A DNA stretch of 64,000 nt from Pseudoduganella danionis. GTDB taxonomy: Bacteria > Pseudomonadota > Gammaproteobacteria > Burkholderiales > Burkholderiaceae_D. Of this stretch, positions 33,465-42,819 are shown one piece after another (position 1 is the first letter of the stretch; each line of letters starts with the position of its first letter). Both the position numbers and the translations under genes were made by a program. The stretch lies in assembly GCF_009720775.1 (NCBI RefSeq), contig NZ_WNKW01000001.1, positions 248,001-312,000 on the forward strand, written 5' to 3'. The notes under the pieces were generated by a model that worked only from the letters and a program-made list of their open reading frames with translations, was not told the DNA's origin and did no database searches.

Positions 33465-34541
33465 ATGAGCCAATTCCATACCCTGAACGTTGCCAAGGTT
33501 AGCCACGAAACGCGCGATACCATCGCCGTCACCTTTGCCGTGCCACCGGCCTTGAAGCAGGAATTTCAGTACCAGCAGGGTCAGCACCTGACGCTGCGCA
33601 CCCATATCAACGGCGAGGAAGTACGCCGTTCCTATTCCATCTGCGCCAGCGTGCAGGAAGATACGCTGCGCGTGGCCATCAAGCGCATACAAGGCGGGCT
33701 GTTTTCCGGCTGGGCACATGATGCCCTGCAGCCGGGTGTGGCACTGGACGTCATGCCGCCCATGGGGCACTTCAACCTGCCGCTCGATCCGGTCAGCCGC
33801 AAGCACTATCTGGCCGTGGCCGCAGGTAGCGGCATTACGCCCATCCTCTCCATCATCAAGACCACGCTGGAGACGGAGCCGCATAGCAGTTTCACGCTGT
33901 TTTACGGCAACCGCGCTTCCTCGTCCGTGATCTTCAAGGAAGAACTGGCGGAACTGAAAGACAGCTATCTGGAGCGCCTGACACTGGCCTACGTCATGAG
34001 CCGCGAGCAGCAGGACATAGAACTGTTCAATGGCCGGATCACTGGCGAGAAGTGCAAGCAGCTGCTGCAGCACTGGGTCAAAGTAGAAGATCTGGACGCC
34101 GCCTTCATCTGCGGGCCGGAAGACATGATGCTGGGAGTTTCGGCAGCATTGCAGGACGCCGGCATGAGCAAGGCGCAGATCAAGTTCGAACTGTTCGCCA
34201 CCAGTACCGCCCGCCATAGCCATAGCCATCGCAGCGAGCACGCGGCCGAGCGCCACGCCACGCAGGTCACCGTTATCATGGATGGCAATGCCAGCACCTT
34301 CTCCATGAATCAGGATCAGGAGTCCTTGCTCGATGCCGGCCTGCGCGCAGGGCTCGATATGCGCTACTCCTGCAAAGGTGGCGTATGCTCTACCTGCCGC
34401 TGCAAGCTAGTCGAAGGCAAGGTGGATATGGATGTGAACTACGCGCTGGAAGACTATGAAATCGCCCGTGGCTTTGTGCTGAGCTGCCAGAGCTTCCCCG
34501 TGAGCGACAAAGTAGTGATCGATTTCGATCAGGCCGAATAA
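33465..34541 (+). CDS. paaE: Phenylacetyl-CoA epoxidase reductase subunit PaaE
   Basis: 358 residues. The FAD domain has EVRRSYSICASV; the NAD(P) domain starts at AVAAGSGITPILSIIKT and includes FICGPEDMMLGV. The C-terminal plant-type ferredoxin has CKGGVCSTCRCKLVEGKV plus a later Cys (SCQSFP), giving the four [2Fe-2S] ligands. It passes electrons from NADPH to the PaaA di-iron centre. The linker before the ferredoxin is unusually histidine-rich (ARHSHSHRSEHAAERHA). The start at 33465 is preferred over an in-frame ATG at 33429, which overlaps paaD. Confidence 0.95.
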   Translation: MSQFHTLNVAKVSHETRDTIAVTFAVPPALKQEFQYQQGQHLTLRTHINGEEVRRSYSICASVQEDTLRVAIKRIQGGLFSGWAHDALQPGVALDVMPPMGHFNLPLDPVSRKHYLAVAAGSGITPILSIIKTTLETEPHSSFTLFYGNRASSSVIFKEELAELKDSYLERLTLAYVMSREQQDIELFNGRITGEKCKQLLQHWVKVEDLDAAFICGPEDMMLGVSAALQDAGMSKAQIKFELFATSTARHSHSHRSEHAAERHATQVTVIMDGNASTFSMNQDQESLLDAGLRAGLDMRYSCKGGVCSTCRCKLVEGKVDMDVNYALEDYEIARGFVLSCQSFPVSDKVVIDFDQAE

Positions 34542-34569
34542 ATCACGCTGAAACATTCAGGGAGACAGC

Positions 34570-35361
34570 ATGCAATACCAGAATATCCTGTTCAGTATCG
34601 AAGCCGGCATCGCCACGCTGACGCTGAACCGTCCCGACAAACTCAATAGCTTCACGCAAGCCATGCATGAAGAAGTGCGTGACGCGCTGGCCCGCGCCCG
34701 GGCAGACCGCAGCGTACGCGTATTCGTACTGGCAGCTTCGGGACGCGGCTTCTGCGCCGGTCAGGACCTGTCCGACCGCTCGGTGGCTCCCGGTGCCCCG
34801 GCCGTCGATCTGGGCGACTCGGTAGAAAAGAATTACGCCCCGCTGGTGCTGGCTCTGCGCGCGCTGCCCATGCCCGTGATCTGTGCCGTCAACGGCGTGG
34901 CCGCCGGTGCCGGTGCCAACCTGGCGCTGGCCTGCGACATCGTCATCGCAGCCGCTTCAGCCTCGTTCGTGGAAGTGTTCTGCAAACTGGGGCTGGTACC
35001 GGATACGGGCGGCACCTATTTCCTGCCACGGCTGGTGGGCAATGCACGTGCTATGGGCATGGCGCTGCTGGGCGAGAAAATTCCCGCTGCGCTGGCCGAA
35101 GAATGGGGCCTGATCTGGAAATGCGTGCCGGATGCCGAACTGGCCAGCACCGTGCAGGCCATGGCTCAGCACTTTACGACGGCGCCGACCAAGGGACTGG
35201 CTTACACCAAGCAGGCACTCTACGCCAGTGCGCACAACACGCTGGCCGACCAGCTGGCGCTGGAAGCGGGCATGATCCGTGAACTGGGCCGCAGCGCCGA
35301 TTATCGCGAAGGCGTGGCAGCGTTCATGGAAAAGCGCGCGCCGCAATTCAAGGGAGAATAA
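34570..35361 (+). CDS. paaG: 1,2-epoxyphenylacetyl-CoA isomerase PaaG
   Basis: 263 residues of the crotonase family. The ring-epoxide product of PaaABCE is isomerised to oxepin-CoA. Signatures include LTLNRPDKLNSFTQAMHEEV, GRGFCAGQDLSDRSV (the oxyanion-hole segment) and GVAAGAGANLALACDIVIA, and FCKLGLVPDTGGTYFLPRLV. GGAGACAGC precedes ATG 34570. It lies 28 bp downstream of paaE and 2 bp before paaH. Confidence 0.93.
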   Translation: MQYQNILFSIEAGIATLTLNRPDKLNSFTQAMHEEVRDALARARADRSVRVFVLAASGRGFCAGQDLSDRSVAPGAPAVDLGDSVEKNYAPLVLALRALPMPVICAVNGVAAGAGANLALACDIVIAAASASFVEVFCKLGLVPDTGGTYFLPRLVGNARAMGMALLGEKIPAALAEEWGLIWKCVPDAELASTVQAMAQHFTTAPTKGLAYTKQALYASAHNTLADQLALEAGMIRELGRSADYREGVAAFMEKRAPQFKGE

Positions 35362-35363
35362 GC

Positions 35364-36947
35364 ATGGCCGCACTGGATACGGGCCGCACCGTCGCCGTCA
35401 TCGGCACAGGCGCCATGGGCGCAGGCATAGCGCAGGTGGCGGCCCTTGCCGGCCACACCGTGCGCCTGTACGACAACCGCCCCGAGGCCGTTGCCAAAGC
35501 CATGTCCGACATTGCTGCCGCGCTGAATAAGCTGGTGCAGAAAGAGCGTCTGGGTGCGGTCGAATGTGCCGCCGCCATCGCCCGCATTCGCGCGGCCCTG
35601 AGCCTGAACGATGTGGCGGATGCCGGGCTGGTGGTAGAAGCCATCATGGAAAATCTGGACGTCAAGCGCGCACTGTTCGCCGAACTGGAATCCGTGGTTG
35701 GCGACGCCTGCATTCTCGCTACCAATACTTCGTCGATTTCCGTCACGGCCATTGCTGCGGGACTGAAACTGCCGCAACGGCTGGTAGGCATGCACTTCTT
35801 TAATCCCGTGCCGCTGATGGCGCTGGTGGAAGTAATTAGCGGCCTGGCGACGGATGCGGCCGTAGCGCAGACGGTATTCGACACGGCCGCTGCATGGGGC
35901 AAGAATCCCGTGCATGCGCGCTCCACGCCGGGTTTCATCGTCAACCGCGTGGCCCGTCCGTTCTATGCGGAGGGCTGGCGTTTGCTGGGCGAACAGGCGG
36001 CCGATGCCGTTACCATCGATGCCGTCATGCGCGATGCGGGTGGCTTCCGCATGGGGCCTTTCGAGCTGATGGATCTGATAGGCCACGACGTGAATTTCTC
36101 CGTCACCCAGTCGGTCTTTCAGGCCTACTTTAACGATCCCCGTTTCACGCCTTCGATCTTGCAGCAGGAACTGGTCAACGCCGGTTTCCTAGGTCGCAAA
36201 TCCGGCCGTGGCCTTTATGACTACAGCGCTGGCACGGCGGCAGCTACTAGCGCACAGGCAGAAGCCCCGCAGCCCAAGCCGGAATACGTGAGCTACACGG
36301 TGGCGCAAGGTGCCGAAGCGTCGCACCTGCTGGGTGCAGCCATCAGCGATGCACTGGCAGCGCGCCTGCGTGCGGCAGGCATACACGTCAACCATCGCAA
36401 GGCACCGGAAGCACGTGCCCATGGCATGCAGGACGAGGCCCCGGCCTTCCACTGCAATGGCGCCGCTCTGTACCTGACGGATGGCCGCACCGCTACTCAA
36501 CGCGCCAGCGATAATCATCACCCCGATACGGTGCTCTACGATCTGGCGCTGGACTATGGCAAAGCCCCGCGCATTGCGCTGAGCTGCGCCGACCAGTGCT
36601 CGCCTGCGGCCTATCAGGCCGTCGTGGGGCTGCTGCAAGCGGCAGGCTTCATCGTCACGCGGCTCGATGATGTGGCAGGCATGGCCGTCATGCGTACCGT
36701 CGCCATGCTGGCAAACGAAGCGGCCGACACGGTCAATCAGGGCGTCTGCAACGCGCAGGCAGTGGATACGGCCATGCAGAAAGGTGTCAACTATCCGCGC
36801 GGTCCGCTGGCCTGGGCCGATGCCATCGGCCTTGACCTGGTAGTGCGCGTACTGGCCCATCTGGCCGCTGGCTATGGCGAAGACCGCTACCGCGTCTCGG
36901 CACTGCTATGCCGCAAACTGGCCGCAGGAGCACGCTTCCATGCATAA
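35364..36947 (+). CDS. paaH: 3-hydroxyacyl-CoA dehydrogenase PaaH
   Basis: 527 residues, larger than single-domain dehydrogenases because it carries two C-terminal helical repeats, as PaaH usually does. The Rossmann motif is VIGTGAMGAGIAQVA; LVGMHFFNPVPLMALVEVIS, NRVARPFYAEGWRLL and GFRMGPFELMDLIGHDVNF are family elements. It oxidises 3-hydroxyadipyl-CoA to 3-oxoadipyl-CoA. It starts 2 bp after paaG and overlaps paaI by 8 bp, which indicates tight coupling. Confidence 0.92.
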   Translation: MAALDTGRTVAVIGTGAMGAGIAQVAALAGHTVRLYDNRPEAVAKAMSDIAAALNKLVQKERLGAVECAAAIARIRAALSLNDVADAGLVVEAIMENLDVKRALFAELESVVGDACILATNTSSISVTAIAAGLKLPQRLVGMHFFNPVPLMALVEVISGLATDAAVAQTVFDTAAAWGKNPVHARSTPGFIVNRVARPFYAEGWRLLGEQAADAVTIDAVMRDAGGFRMGPFELMDLIGHDVNFSVTQSVFQAYFNDPRFTPSILQQELVNAGFLGRKSGRGLYDYSAGTAAATSAQAEAPQPKPEYVSYTVAQGAEASHLLGAAISDALAARLRAAGIHVNHRKAPEARAHGMQDEAPAFHCNGAALYLTDGRTATQRASDNHHPDTVLYDLALDYGKAPRIALSCADQCSPAAYQAVVGLLQAAGFIVTRLDDVAGMAVMRTVAMLANEAADTVNQGVCNAQAVDTAMQKGVNYPRGPLAWADAIGLDLVVRVLAHLAAGYGEDRYRVSALLCRKLAAGARFHA

Positions 36948-37404
36948 AGTGGCGATAGATCCGCAGGCCGCACAGGCGCTGGCCGAAGCCGTGGGCGAGG
37001 CACTGTTCGCACGCGATCCCGCTTCTAAAGCACTGGGTATGCATATCGCTGAAATGCGCCCCGGCTATGCGCGCATGACGATGACGATACGGCCCGATAT
37101 GCTGAACGGTCACCAGAGCTGCCACGGCGGTTTCATTTTCACGCTGGCCGATAGCGCCTTCGCCTTTGCTTGCAATAGCCACAACCTCAATACCGTGGGC
37201 GCCGCCTGCACCATCGACTATCTGGCACCGGGCCGGTTGGGCGATGTGCTGACGGCGGAAGCCGTGGAGCAGGTGCAGGCTGGCCGCAGCGGCGTGTATG
37301 ACGTGACGATCCGTAATCAGGAAGACCGCATCATCGCCCTGTTCCGTGGCAAATCGCATCGCGTAGGCGGGGAGGTCCTGTCCTCTTCCGGAAATTTAGT
37401 CTAG
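36940..37404 (+). CDS. paaI: Hotdog-fold thioesterase PaaI
   Basis: 154 residues. It is the PaaI-type acyl-CoA thioesterase, thought to clear dead-end CoA thioesters and release trapped CoA. Features are the HGGFIFTLADSAFAFACNSH helix with catalytic-type Asp, and AACTIDYLAPGRLGDVLTAE. The start codon overlaps the end of paaH (ATGCATAA). Its stop TAG (37402-37404) lies in the first unit of a 10-bp tandem repeat, so the repeat begins inside the coding end. Confidence 0.93.
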   Translation: MHKVAIDPQAAQALAEAVGEALFARDPASKALGMHIAEMRPGYARMTMTIRPDMLNGHQSCHGGFIFTLADSAFAFACNSHNLNTVGAACTIDYLAPGRLGDVLTAEAVEQVQAGRSGVYDVTIRNQEDRIIALFRGKSHRVGGEVLSSSGNLV

Positions 37405-37458
37405 AACGGTCTAAAACGGTCTAGAACGATCTAGAACAGTCTAGAAAAGTCTAAAACC
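37399..37458. repeat. Six tandem copies of a 10-bp unit (GTCTAGAACG)
   Basis: Copies are GTCTAGAACG, GTCTAAAACG, GTCTAGAACG, ATCTAGAACA, GTCTAGAAAA and GTCTAAAACC. Four of them contain the palindrome TCTAGA. The 10-bp period is near one helical turn, so all copies face one side of the DNA. The array starts in the paaI stop codon and ends 52 bp before paaJ. Every unit carries TCTAG/TCTAA, and no long ORF crosses it. It could be a protein-binding array, an mRNA element, or a slippage-prone repeat. Confidence 0.9.
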
Positions 37459-37510
37459 TGCCTGTCTGCACGAGGCGCACGAGAACATAAAGAGAATTTC
37501 AGGAGACACT

Positions 37511-38725
37511 GTGAACGACGCATTTATCTGTGACGCAATCCGCACCCCGTTTGGCCGCTATGGCGGTGCACTGGCCAGCGTACGCCCCGACGATCTGGGC
37601 GCGCTGCCTATCGCTGCGCTCATGCGCCGCAACCCCAGCGTGGACTGGGGCCAGGTGGACGATGTTTACTATGGCTGCGCCAATCAGGCCGGTGAAGACA
37701 ACCGCAACGTCGCCCGCATGGCTGCGCTGCTGGCCGGCCTGCCGGTGGAAGTACCTGCCTCCACCATCAACCGCCTGTGCGGTTCCAGTCTGGATGCCGT
37801 GGGCATGGCGGCACGCGCCATCAAGTCGGGCGAAGCCCGGCTGATTATTGCCGGTGGCGTCGAGAGCATGACGCGCGCACCCTTCGTCATGGGCAAAGCC
37901 GATAGCGCCTTTTCGCGCGCAGCCAAAATCGAAGACACCACCATAGGCTGGCGCTTCGTCAATCCGCTGATGAAGGCGCAGTACGGCATCGATTCCATGC
38001 CGGAGACGGCGGAAAACGTGGCACAGGAATTTGCCATCAGCCGCGCCGATCAGGATGCCTTTGCACTGCGCAGCCAGCAGCGCTGGGCCGCGGCCCATGC
38101 TGCCGGGGTATTCCGTGACGAAATCGAACCCGTCACGCTGGCGCAGAAAAAAGGCGATCCGAAAATCATCGATACGGACGAACACCCGCGCCCAGACACC
38201 ACGCCGGAAATGCTGGCCAGGCTGAAAGGCGTGGTGCGGCCGGACGGCAGCGTCACCGCAGGGAATGCCTCCGGCGTGAATGACGGCGCCTGCGCCATCC
38301 TGCTGGCTTCCGCCAGCGCGGCAGAGCAATACGGTCTGAAGAAGCGCGCCCGCGTGCTGGGCATGGCCACTGCCGGTCTGGCGCCACGCATCATGGGCTT
38401 CGGCCCATCGCCCGCCTCGAAAAAAGTGCTGGCACAACTGGGTCTGAGCATAGCCCAGATGGACGTGATCGAACTTAACGAAGCTTTTGCTGCGCAAGGT
38501 CTGGCTGTTACGCGCGATCTGGGGCTGGCCGACGATGCGGCCCACGTGAACCCGAATGGCGGCGCCATCGCCATCGGCCACCCGCTCGGTGCCTCCGGTG
38601 CGCGGCTGGTGCTGGCGGCTGTCAATCAGCTGGAACGCACGGGCGGCCGCTACGCGCTGTGCACCATGTGCATAGGCGTGGGGCAGGGCATCGCCGTCGT
38701 GATCGAGCGCGTTGAGCACGTATAG
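37511..38725 (+). CDS. paaJ: 3-oxoadipyl-CoA/3-oxo-5,6-dehydrosuberyl-CoA thiolase PaaJ
   Basis: 404 residues with GTG start (AGGAGACACT upstream). It has the thiolase nucleophile Cys90 in INRLCGSSLDAVG, the His of GGAIAIGHPLGASGAR, the second catalytic Cys in CTMCIGVGQG, and the NEAFAAQ motif. PaaJ cleaves both the oxoadipyl- and the dehydrosuberyl-CoA intermediates to release acetyl-CoA. It is preceded by the tandem repeat and a 52-bp leader. Confidence 0.93.
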   Translation: MNDAFICDAIRTPFGRYGGALASVRPDDLGALPIAALMRRNPSVDWGQVDDVYYGCANQAGEDNRNVARMAALLAGLPVEVPASTINRLCGSSLDAVGMAARAIKSGEARLIIAGGVESMTRAPFVMGKADSAFSRAAKIEDTTIGWRFVNPLMKAQYGIDSMPETAENVAQEFAISRADQDAFALRSQQRWAAAHAAGVFRDEIEPVTLAQKKGDPKIIDTDEHPRPDTTPEMLARLKGVVRPDGSVTAGNASGVNDGACAILLASASAAEQYGLKKRARVLGMATAGLAPRIMGFGPSPASKKVLAQLGLSIAQMDVIELNEAFAAQGLAVTRDLGLADDAAHVNPNGGAIAIGHPLGASGARLVLAAVNQLERTGGRYALCTMCIGVGQGIAVVIERVEHV

Positions 38726-38741
38726 CGGGTGAGGAGGCTGC

Positions 38742-39353
38742 ATGGTCAAAGTCTATGAAATCAATGGCGTCACGCCCGTGGTACATCCGACGGCCTACGT
38801 CCACCCTAGTGCAGTGCTGATCGGCGATGTCATCGTCGGTCCGCGCTGCTACATCGGCCCGCTGGCTTCGCTGCGCGGTGACTTCGGCCGCCTGATACTG
38901 GAAGAAGGCGCCAACCTGCAGGATACCTGCGTGATGCACGGCTTTCCGGGCGCGGATACGGTGGTGGAGCAGGATGGCCACATCGGCCACGGCGCCGTGC
39001 TGCACGGCTGCCGCATAGGCCGCAATGCGCTGGTGGGCATGAACAGCGTGGTGATGGATAACGCCGTGATCGGTGCGGAAAGCATCGTCGCCGCCATGAG
39101 CTTTGTGAAAGCCGGTATGGAAGTGCCGCAGCGCAGTCTGGTGGTCGGCTCGCCTGCCAAAGTAGCGCGTGCTCTGCGCGACGATGAAATTCAATGGAAG
39201 AGCGCCGGTACGGCGCAGTATCAGGAACTGGCGGTGCGCTCCATGCGCACCATGCGCGAAACGGAAGCGCTGACGGAACTGCCTGCAGAGCGGCCACGCA
39301 TGGAGTGGGACAGCGCGCTGCCACTGCACCTGCACAAAAACGCCTCGGCATAA
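38742..39353 (+). CDS. paaY: PaaY, gamma-carbonic-anhydrase-like hexapeptide protein
   Basis: 203 residues, left-handed beta-helix. Hexapeptide turns such as [19 protein letters not shown] and [20 protein letters not shown] carry the I/V/L-G-x patterns, and the zinc histidines are expected within [10 protein letters not shown] and [12 protein letters not shown]. PaaY is reported as a thioesterase/repair function in phenylacetate catabolism. It follows paaJ by 16 bp with GTGAGGAGG before ATG. Confidence 0.92.
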   Translation: MVKVYEINGVTPVVHPTAYVHPSAVLIGDVIVGPRCYIGPLASLRGDFGRLILEEGANLQDTCVMHGFPGADTVVEQDGHIGHGAVLHGCRIGRNALVGMNSVVMDNAVIGAESIVAAMSFVKAGMEVPQRSLVVGSPAKVARALRDDEIQWKSAGTAQYQELAVRSMRTMRETEALTELPAERPRMEWDSALPLHLHKNASA

Positions 39354-39368
39354 AATCGGAGACATGAG

Positions 39369-41420
39369 ATGACACAAGTAGCAACCCTGCAAAGCTTTAT
39401 CGGCGGGCGCTGGATCGGCAATGAGGCAGCCCTGCCTTTGCGCGGCGCCCTGAACAATGCGCTGATCTATCACACCCACGCCGAGCAGATCGATTTCGAC
39501 GAGGCGGTGACCTACGCCCGCAAGACCGGCGTACCGGCCCTGATGAAGATGGATTTCCAGCAGCGCGCGGCGCGCCTGAAGGCGCTGGCGCTGTATCTGC
39601 TGGGCCGCAAGGAAGAGCTGTACGCCATCTCGCACCTGACCGGCGCCACCCGTGCCGATAGCTGGGTGGATATCGAAGGCGGCACCGGCACCCTGTTTGC
39701 CTACGCCAGCATGGGCAGCCGCGAGCTGCCATCCTCGAATGTGCTGCACGAAGGCCCGGCTATGTCGCTGGGTAAGAGCGGTGGCTTCGCCGGCACCCAC
39801 ATACTGGTGCCGCGCGGCGGCCTCGCTGTGCACATCAACGCTTTCAACTTCCCCATCTGGGGCCTGCTGGAAAAATTTGCGCCGAGTTTTCTCGCTGCCA
39901 TGCCGTGCATAGGCAAGCCTGCCACGGCCACCAGCTACCTGACGGAAGCACTGGTGCGCATGATGCATGAATCCGGCCTGCTGCCGGAAGGCGCGCTGCA
40001 ACTGGTGATAGGCTCCACCGGCGATCTGCTCGACCGCGTCAATGGCGCCGATGTGGTGACCTTCACGGGTTCGGCCGATACGGCCGCCAAGCTGCGCGCC
40101 CACCGTAACCTGATCGCCAATTCCGTACCCTTCACGGCAGAAGCGGATTCGCTCAACTGCGCCATACTGGCGCCCGATGTCACGCCGGACGATGCCGAGT
40201 TCGATCTGTTCGTCAAAGAAGTAGCGCGCGAAATGACGGGCAAGGCAGGGCAGAAATGTACCGCCATCCGCCGTATCCTCGTACCCGAAAGTCTGGTCGA
40301 TGCCGTGGGTACGCGCCTGCGCGAGCGTCTGGCCAAGGTCAGCGTGGGCGATCCGTCGGTGGAAGGCGTGCGTATGGGCGCGCTGGCGTCCAAGGATCAG
40401 CAGCGCGATGTGGCCGAGCGCGTGGCCTTGCTGGCGCAGGGTAACGAAGTGCTGTTTGGCGAGCGTGATGGCTTCAGCCCCATCGGCATAGGCGTCGGCG
40501 AAGGCGCTTTCCATGCGCCGACTCTGCTGCTGTGCCGCGACGGCATGCGCAACGATGCCGTGCACGATGTGGAAGCCTTCGGCCCTGTCAGCACCATCAT
40601 CAGCTACGACGGTATCGAGCAGGCCATGGCGCTGGCCGCCCGTGGCCGTGGTTCGCTGGTCTCCACGCTGGTCACGCGCGATCCCGCCACGGCAGCTTAT
40701 GCCGTGCCCATGGCGGCTGCCTCGCACGGCCGTGTACTGATACTGGACCGTGAGGCGTCGGTGGATTCCACCGGTCACGGTTCGCCGCTGCCACAGCTGA
40801 AGCACGGTGGCCCGGGCCGCGCCGGTGGCGGCGAAGAGCTGGGCGGCATCCGCGCCGTGCGCCACTTCCTGCAACGCGCTGCGGTACAGGGCTCGCCCAC
40901 CATGCTGGCTGCCGTGACGGGCGAATACGTGCGCGGCGCCAAAGTGCAGGAAAGCGAGCAGCATCCGTTCCGCAAATACTTCGAAGACCTGAAGATGGGC
41001 GATTCCCTGCTGACCCATCGCCGCACCGTCAGCGAGGCCGATATCGTCAACTTCGGTGGCGTCTCGGGCGACTACTTCTACATGCACTTCGACGACATCG
41101 CCGCAAAAGATACCCAGTTCGGCAAACGCATCGCGCACGGCTACTTCGTGCTGTCGGCCGCTGCGGGTCTGTTCGTCTCGCCGGCACCGGGGCCGGTGCT
41201 GGCGAACTACGGTCTGGATAACCTGCGCTTCATTACGCCGGTGGCGATAGGCGATACCATCCGCGCCCGTCTGACCTGCAAGCGCAAGGTGGACCGTAAC
41301 CGCACCGATGACAAAGGCATAGGGCAGGGCGTGGTGGCGTGGGATGTACAGGTCACCAATCAGAACGACGAACTGGTTGCCAGTTACGACATTCTGACGC
41401 TGGTGATGAAGCGGCACTAG
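39369..41420 (+). CDS. paaZ: Bifunctional PaaZ: oxepin-CoA hydrolase / aldehyde dehydrogenase
   Basis: 683 residues. Residues 1-520 are an aldehyde dehydrogenase; catalytic Cys297 is in GKAGQKCTAIRRI and the PWNFP-like strand appears as NAFNFPIWG. Residues from about 540 form a MaoC-type hydratase domain (RKYFEDLKMGDSLLTHRRTV, DYFYMHFDD, and IAHGYFVLSA) that opens oxepin-CoA. The two domains work in sequence to give 3-oxo-5,6-dehydrosuberyl-CoA. It is the last paa gene; a hairpin follows and the next gene converges. Confidence 0.95.
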   Translation: MTQVATLQSFIGGRWIGNEAALPLRGALNNALIYHTHAEQIDFDEAVTYARKTGVPALMKMDFQQRAARLKALALYLLGRKEELYAISHLTGATRADSWVDIEGGTGTLFAYASMGSRELPSSNVLHEGPAMSLGKSGGFAGTHILVPRGGLAVHINAFNFPIWGLLEKFAPSFLAAMPCIGKPATATSYLTEALVRMMHESGLLPEGALQLVIGSTGDLLDRVNGADVVTFTGSADTAAKLRAHRNLIANSVPFTAEADSLNCAILAPDVTPDDAEFDLFVKEVAREMTGKAGQKCTAIRRILVPESLVDAVGTRLRERLAKVSVGDPSVEGVRMGALASKDQQRDVAERVALLAQGNEVLFGERDGFSPIGIGVGEGAFHAPTLLLCRDGMRNDAVHDVEAFGPVSTIISYDGIEQAMALAARGRGSLVSTLVTRDPATAAYAVPMAAASHGRVLILDREASVDSTGHGSPLPQLKHGGPGRAGGGEELGGIRAVRHFLQRAAVQGSPTMLAAVTGEYVRGAKVQESEQHPFRKYFEDLKMGDSLLTHRRTVSEADIVNFGGVSGDYFYMHFDDIAAKDTQFGKRIAHGYFVLSAAAGLFVSPAPGPVLANYGLDNLRFITPVAIGDTIRARLTCKRKVDRNRTDDKGIGQGVVAWDVQVTNQNDELVASYDILTLVMKRH

Positions 41421-41436
41421 GCCGCCTGAGGAAACG

Positions 41437-41467
41437 CGCAGCGGCTACCCGGATGGGCGCCGCTGCG
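41437..41467. terminator. Hairpin between paaZ and the M24 peptidase gene
   Basis: CGCAGCGGC and GCCGCTGCG (9 bp, perfect) enclose a 13-base loop in the 62-bp gap between two convergent genes. No T-tract is seen. It may end transcription from both sides. Confidence 0.4.
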
Positions 41468-41482
41468 GGCAAGGTGAAGGGC

Positions 41483-42712
41483 TTACTTACGCAGGCCGAA
41501 CGGGTCGTCGATGCTGTGCGCCGGTTCGGTGAACCATTTCGGGCCATGTTCCGTCATGTAGAAATGGTCTTCATGGCGCACGCCGAATTCGCCCGGGATG
41601 CAGATCATCGGTTCGTTCGAGAAGCACATGCCCACATCCAGTGGCGTCTTGTCGCCCCCCACCAGATATGGCCACTCGTGGATATCGAGGCCTATGCCAT
41701 GGCCGGTACGGTGCGGCAGGCCCGGTAGCTTGTAGCCGGGGCCAAAGCCGTCAGCTTCCAGCGAGCGGCGCGCAGCCGCATCCACTTCTTCGCAAGGCAC
41801 GCCCAGTTGCGCAGCATTGAAGGCGGCCTGCTGGGCGGCCTTTTCGCTGTTCCACACGGAGCGCTGGCGCTCGCTCGGCGTACCGTACACATAGGTGCGG
41901 GTGATGTCGGAAATGTAGTTGTGCAGTTTGCAGCCTGTATCGATCAGCACGGTGTCGCCTTCGCGCAACGTTTGCACATAGCTCACGCCATGCGGGTAGG
42001 CCGTGGCTTCACCGAACAGCACGATCACGAAGTAGGAGCCGGAAGCGCCCACCTTGCGGTGCGCGAGGTTGATGAACTCTTCCACTTCGGTGGTGGTAAT
42101 GCCAGCCTTGAGGATGCTGGCTGTCGCCACATGCACGGCCAGCGTCATGTCTTTGGCCCGCTGCATCAGCGCGATTTCGTTGACGGATTTTCGGGTGCGG
42201 CAGTGCGCCGTCACGCTGCGTGCATTTTCCAGTGCATAGCCGTTCGCCAGCGGGCGGATACCATCGTAGATGAAGAAGGCGGCGCTTTCGCAGATACCGA
42301 TGCGCGGCGCGCTGGCACCGGCAGCAGCTGGCGCTATGCCCATGCGCTGCAGCGTATCGACGAACAGCTGGTATGGGCTCTCGTGCTCGTGCCAGGTGTT
42401 GACGCGGCCTTCCACCAGCATGAAGTCCTTCAGCGTGCTCTCTTCGAAAGCCGGGGCGATGTATTCTACTGGGCCACTGGCGGGCAGGATGGCGCCCACC
42501 ATACGTTCGCTCGGATACCAGCGCGTGCCGGTGAAGTACATCAGATTGGCACCCGCATTGATGTAGATGGCGGCAATGCCCTGCGCCTGCATATAAGCCT
42601 GCGCCTTGGCGATGCGTTGCAGATGTTCGTCTTTGCCGATAGGGACCGCGCCCGCAGTCATGTCCGACAGGGAGGCCAGCGCCTCTTCGATGGTTTTTCC
42701 ACCTATGGTCAT
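41483..42712 (-). CDS. M24-family Xaa-Pro peptidase
   Basis: 409 residues with a creatinase N-terminal domain (about 1-170) and an aminopeptidase P/prolidase domain. The five metal ligands can be placed: two Asp in VLIDTGCKLHNYISDITRTY, His in PHRTGHGIGLDIHEW, Glu in CFSNEPMICIPGEFG, and Glu/His near VRHEDHFYMTEHG. It removes an N-terminal residue before proline or hydrolyses X-Pro dipeptides. It has no signal peptide. It lies 176 bp after the M4 peptidase gene on the same strand. Confidence 0.9.
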   Translation of the reverse strand: MTIGGKTIEEALASLSDMTAGAVPIGKDEHLQRIAKAQAYMQAQGIAAIYINAGANLMYFTGTRWYPSERMVGAILPASGPVEYIAPAFEESTLKDFMLVEGRVNTWHEHESPYQLFVDTLQRMGIAPAAAGASAPRIGICESAAFFIYDGIRPLANGYALENARSVTAHCRTRKSVNEIALMQRAKDMTLAVHVATASILKAGITTTEVEEFINLAHRKVGASGSYFVIVLFGEATAYPHGVSYVQTLREGDTVLIDTGCKLHNYISDITRTYVYGTPSERQRSVWNSEKAAQQAAFNAAQLGVPCEEVDAAARRSLEADGFGPGYKLPGLPHRTGHGIGLDIHEWPYLVGGDKTPLDVGMCFSNEPMICIPGEFGVRHEDHFYMTEHGPKWFTEPAHSIDDPFGLRK

Positions 42713-42819
42713 TTTTATATCCCTGAGTTATATCTCTGAGTGATACGCCGGTAAGCGTCAGGCGGGGATCATAGCAGCTTTATGGCGGCAGGCCAGTAAC
42801 AGCCGGCCTTGGCGGCATT

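Noticed and set aside
37399..37458. Reading the 10-bp repeats as a CRISPR array
   Set aside because: There are no spacers: the 10-bp units are contiguous, far shorter than CRISPR repeats, and no cas gene is in the window.
38622..41417. 931-codon minus-strand ORF opposite paaY and paaZ
   Set aside because: It overlaps paaZ and paaY on the other strand, both unmistakable; the translated sequence is His/Arg/Ala/Gln-rich and has no recognisable domain.
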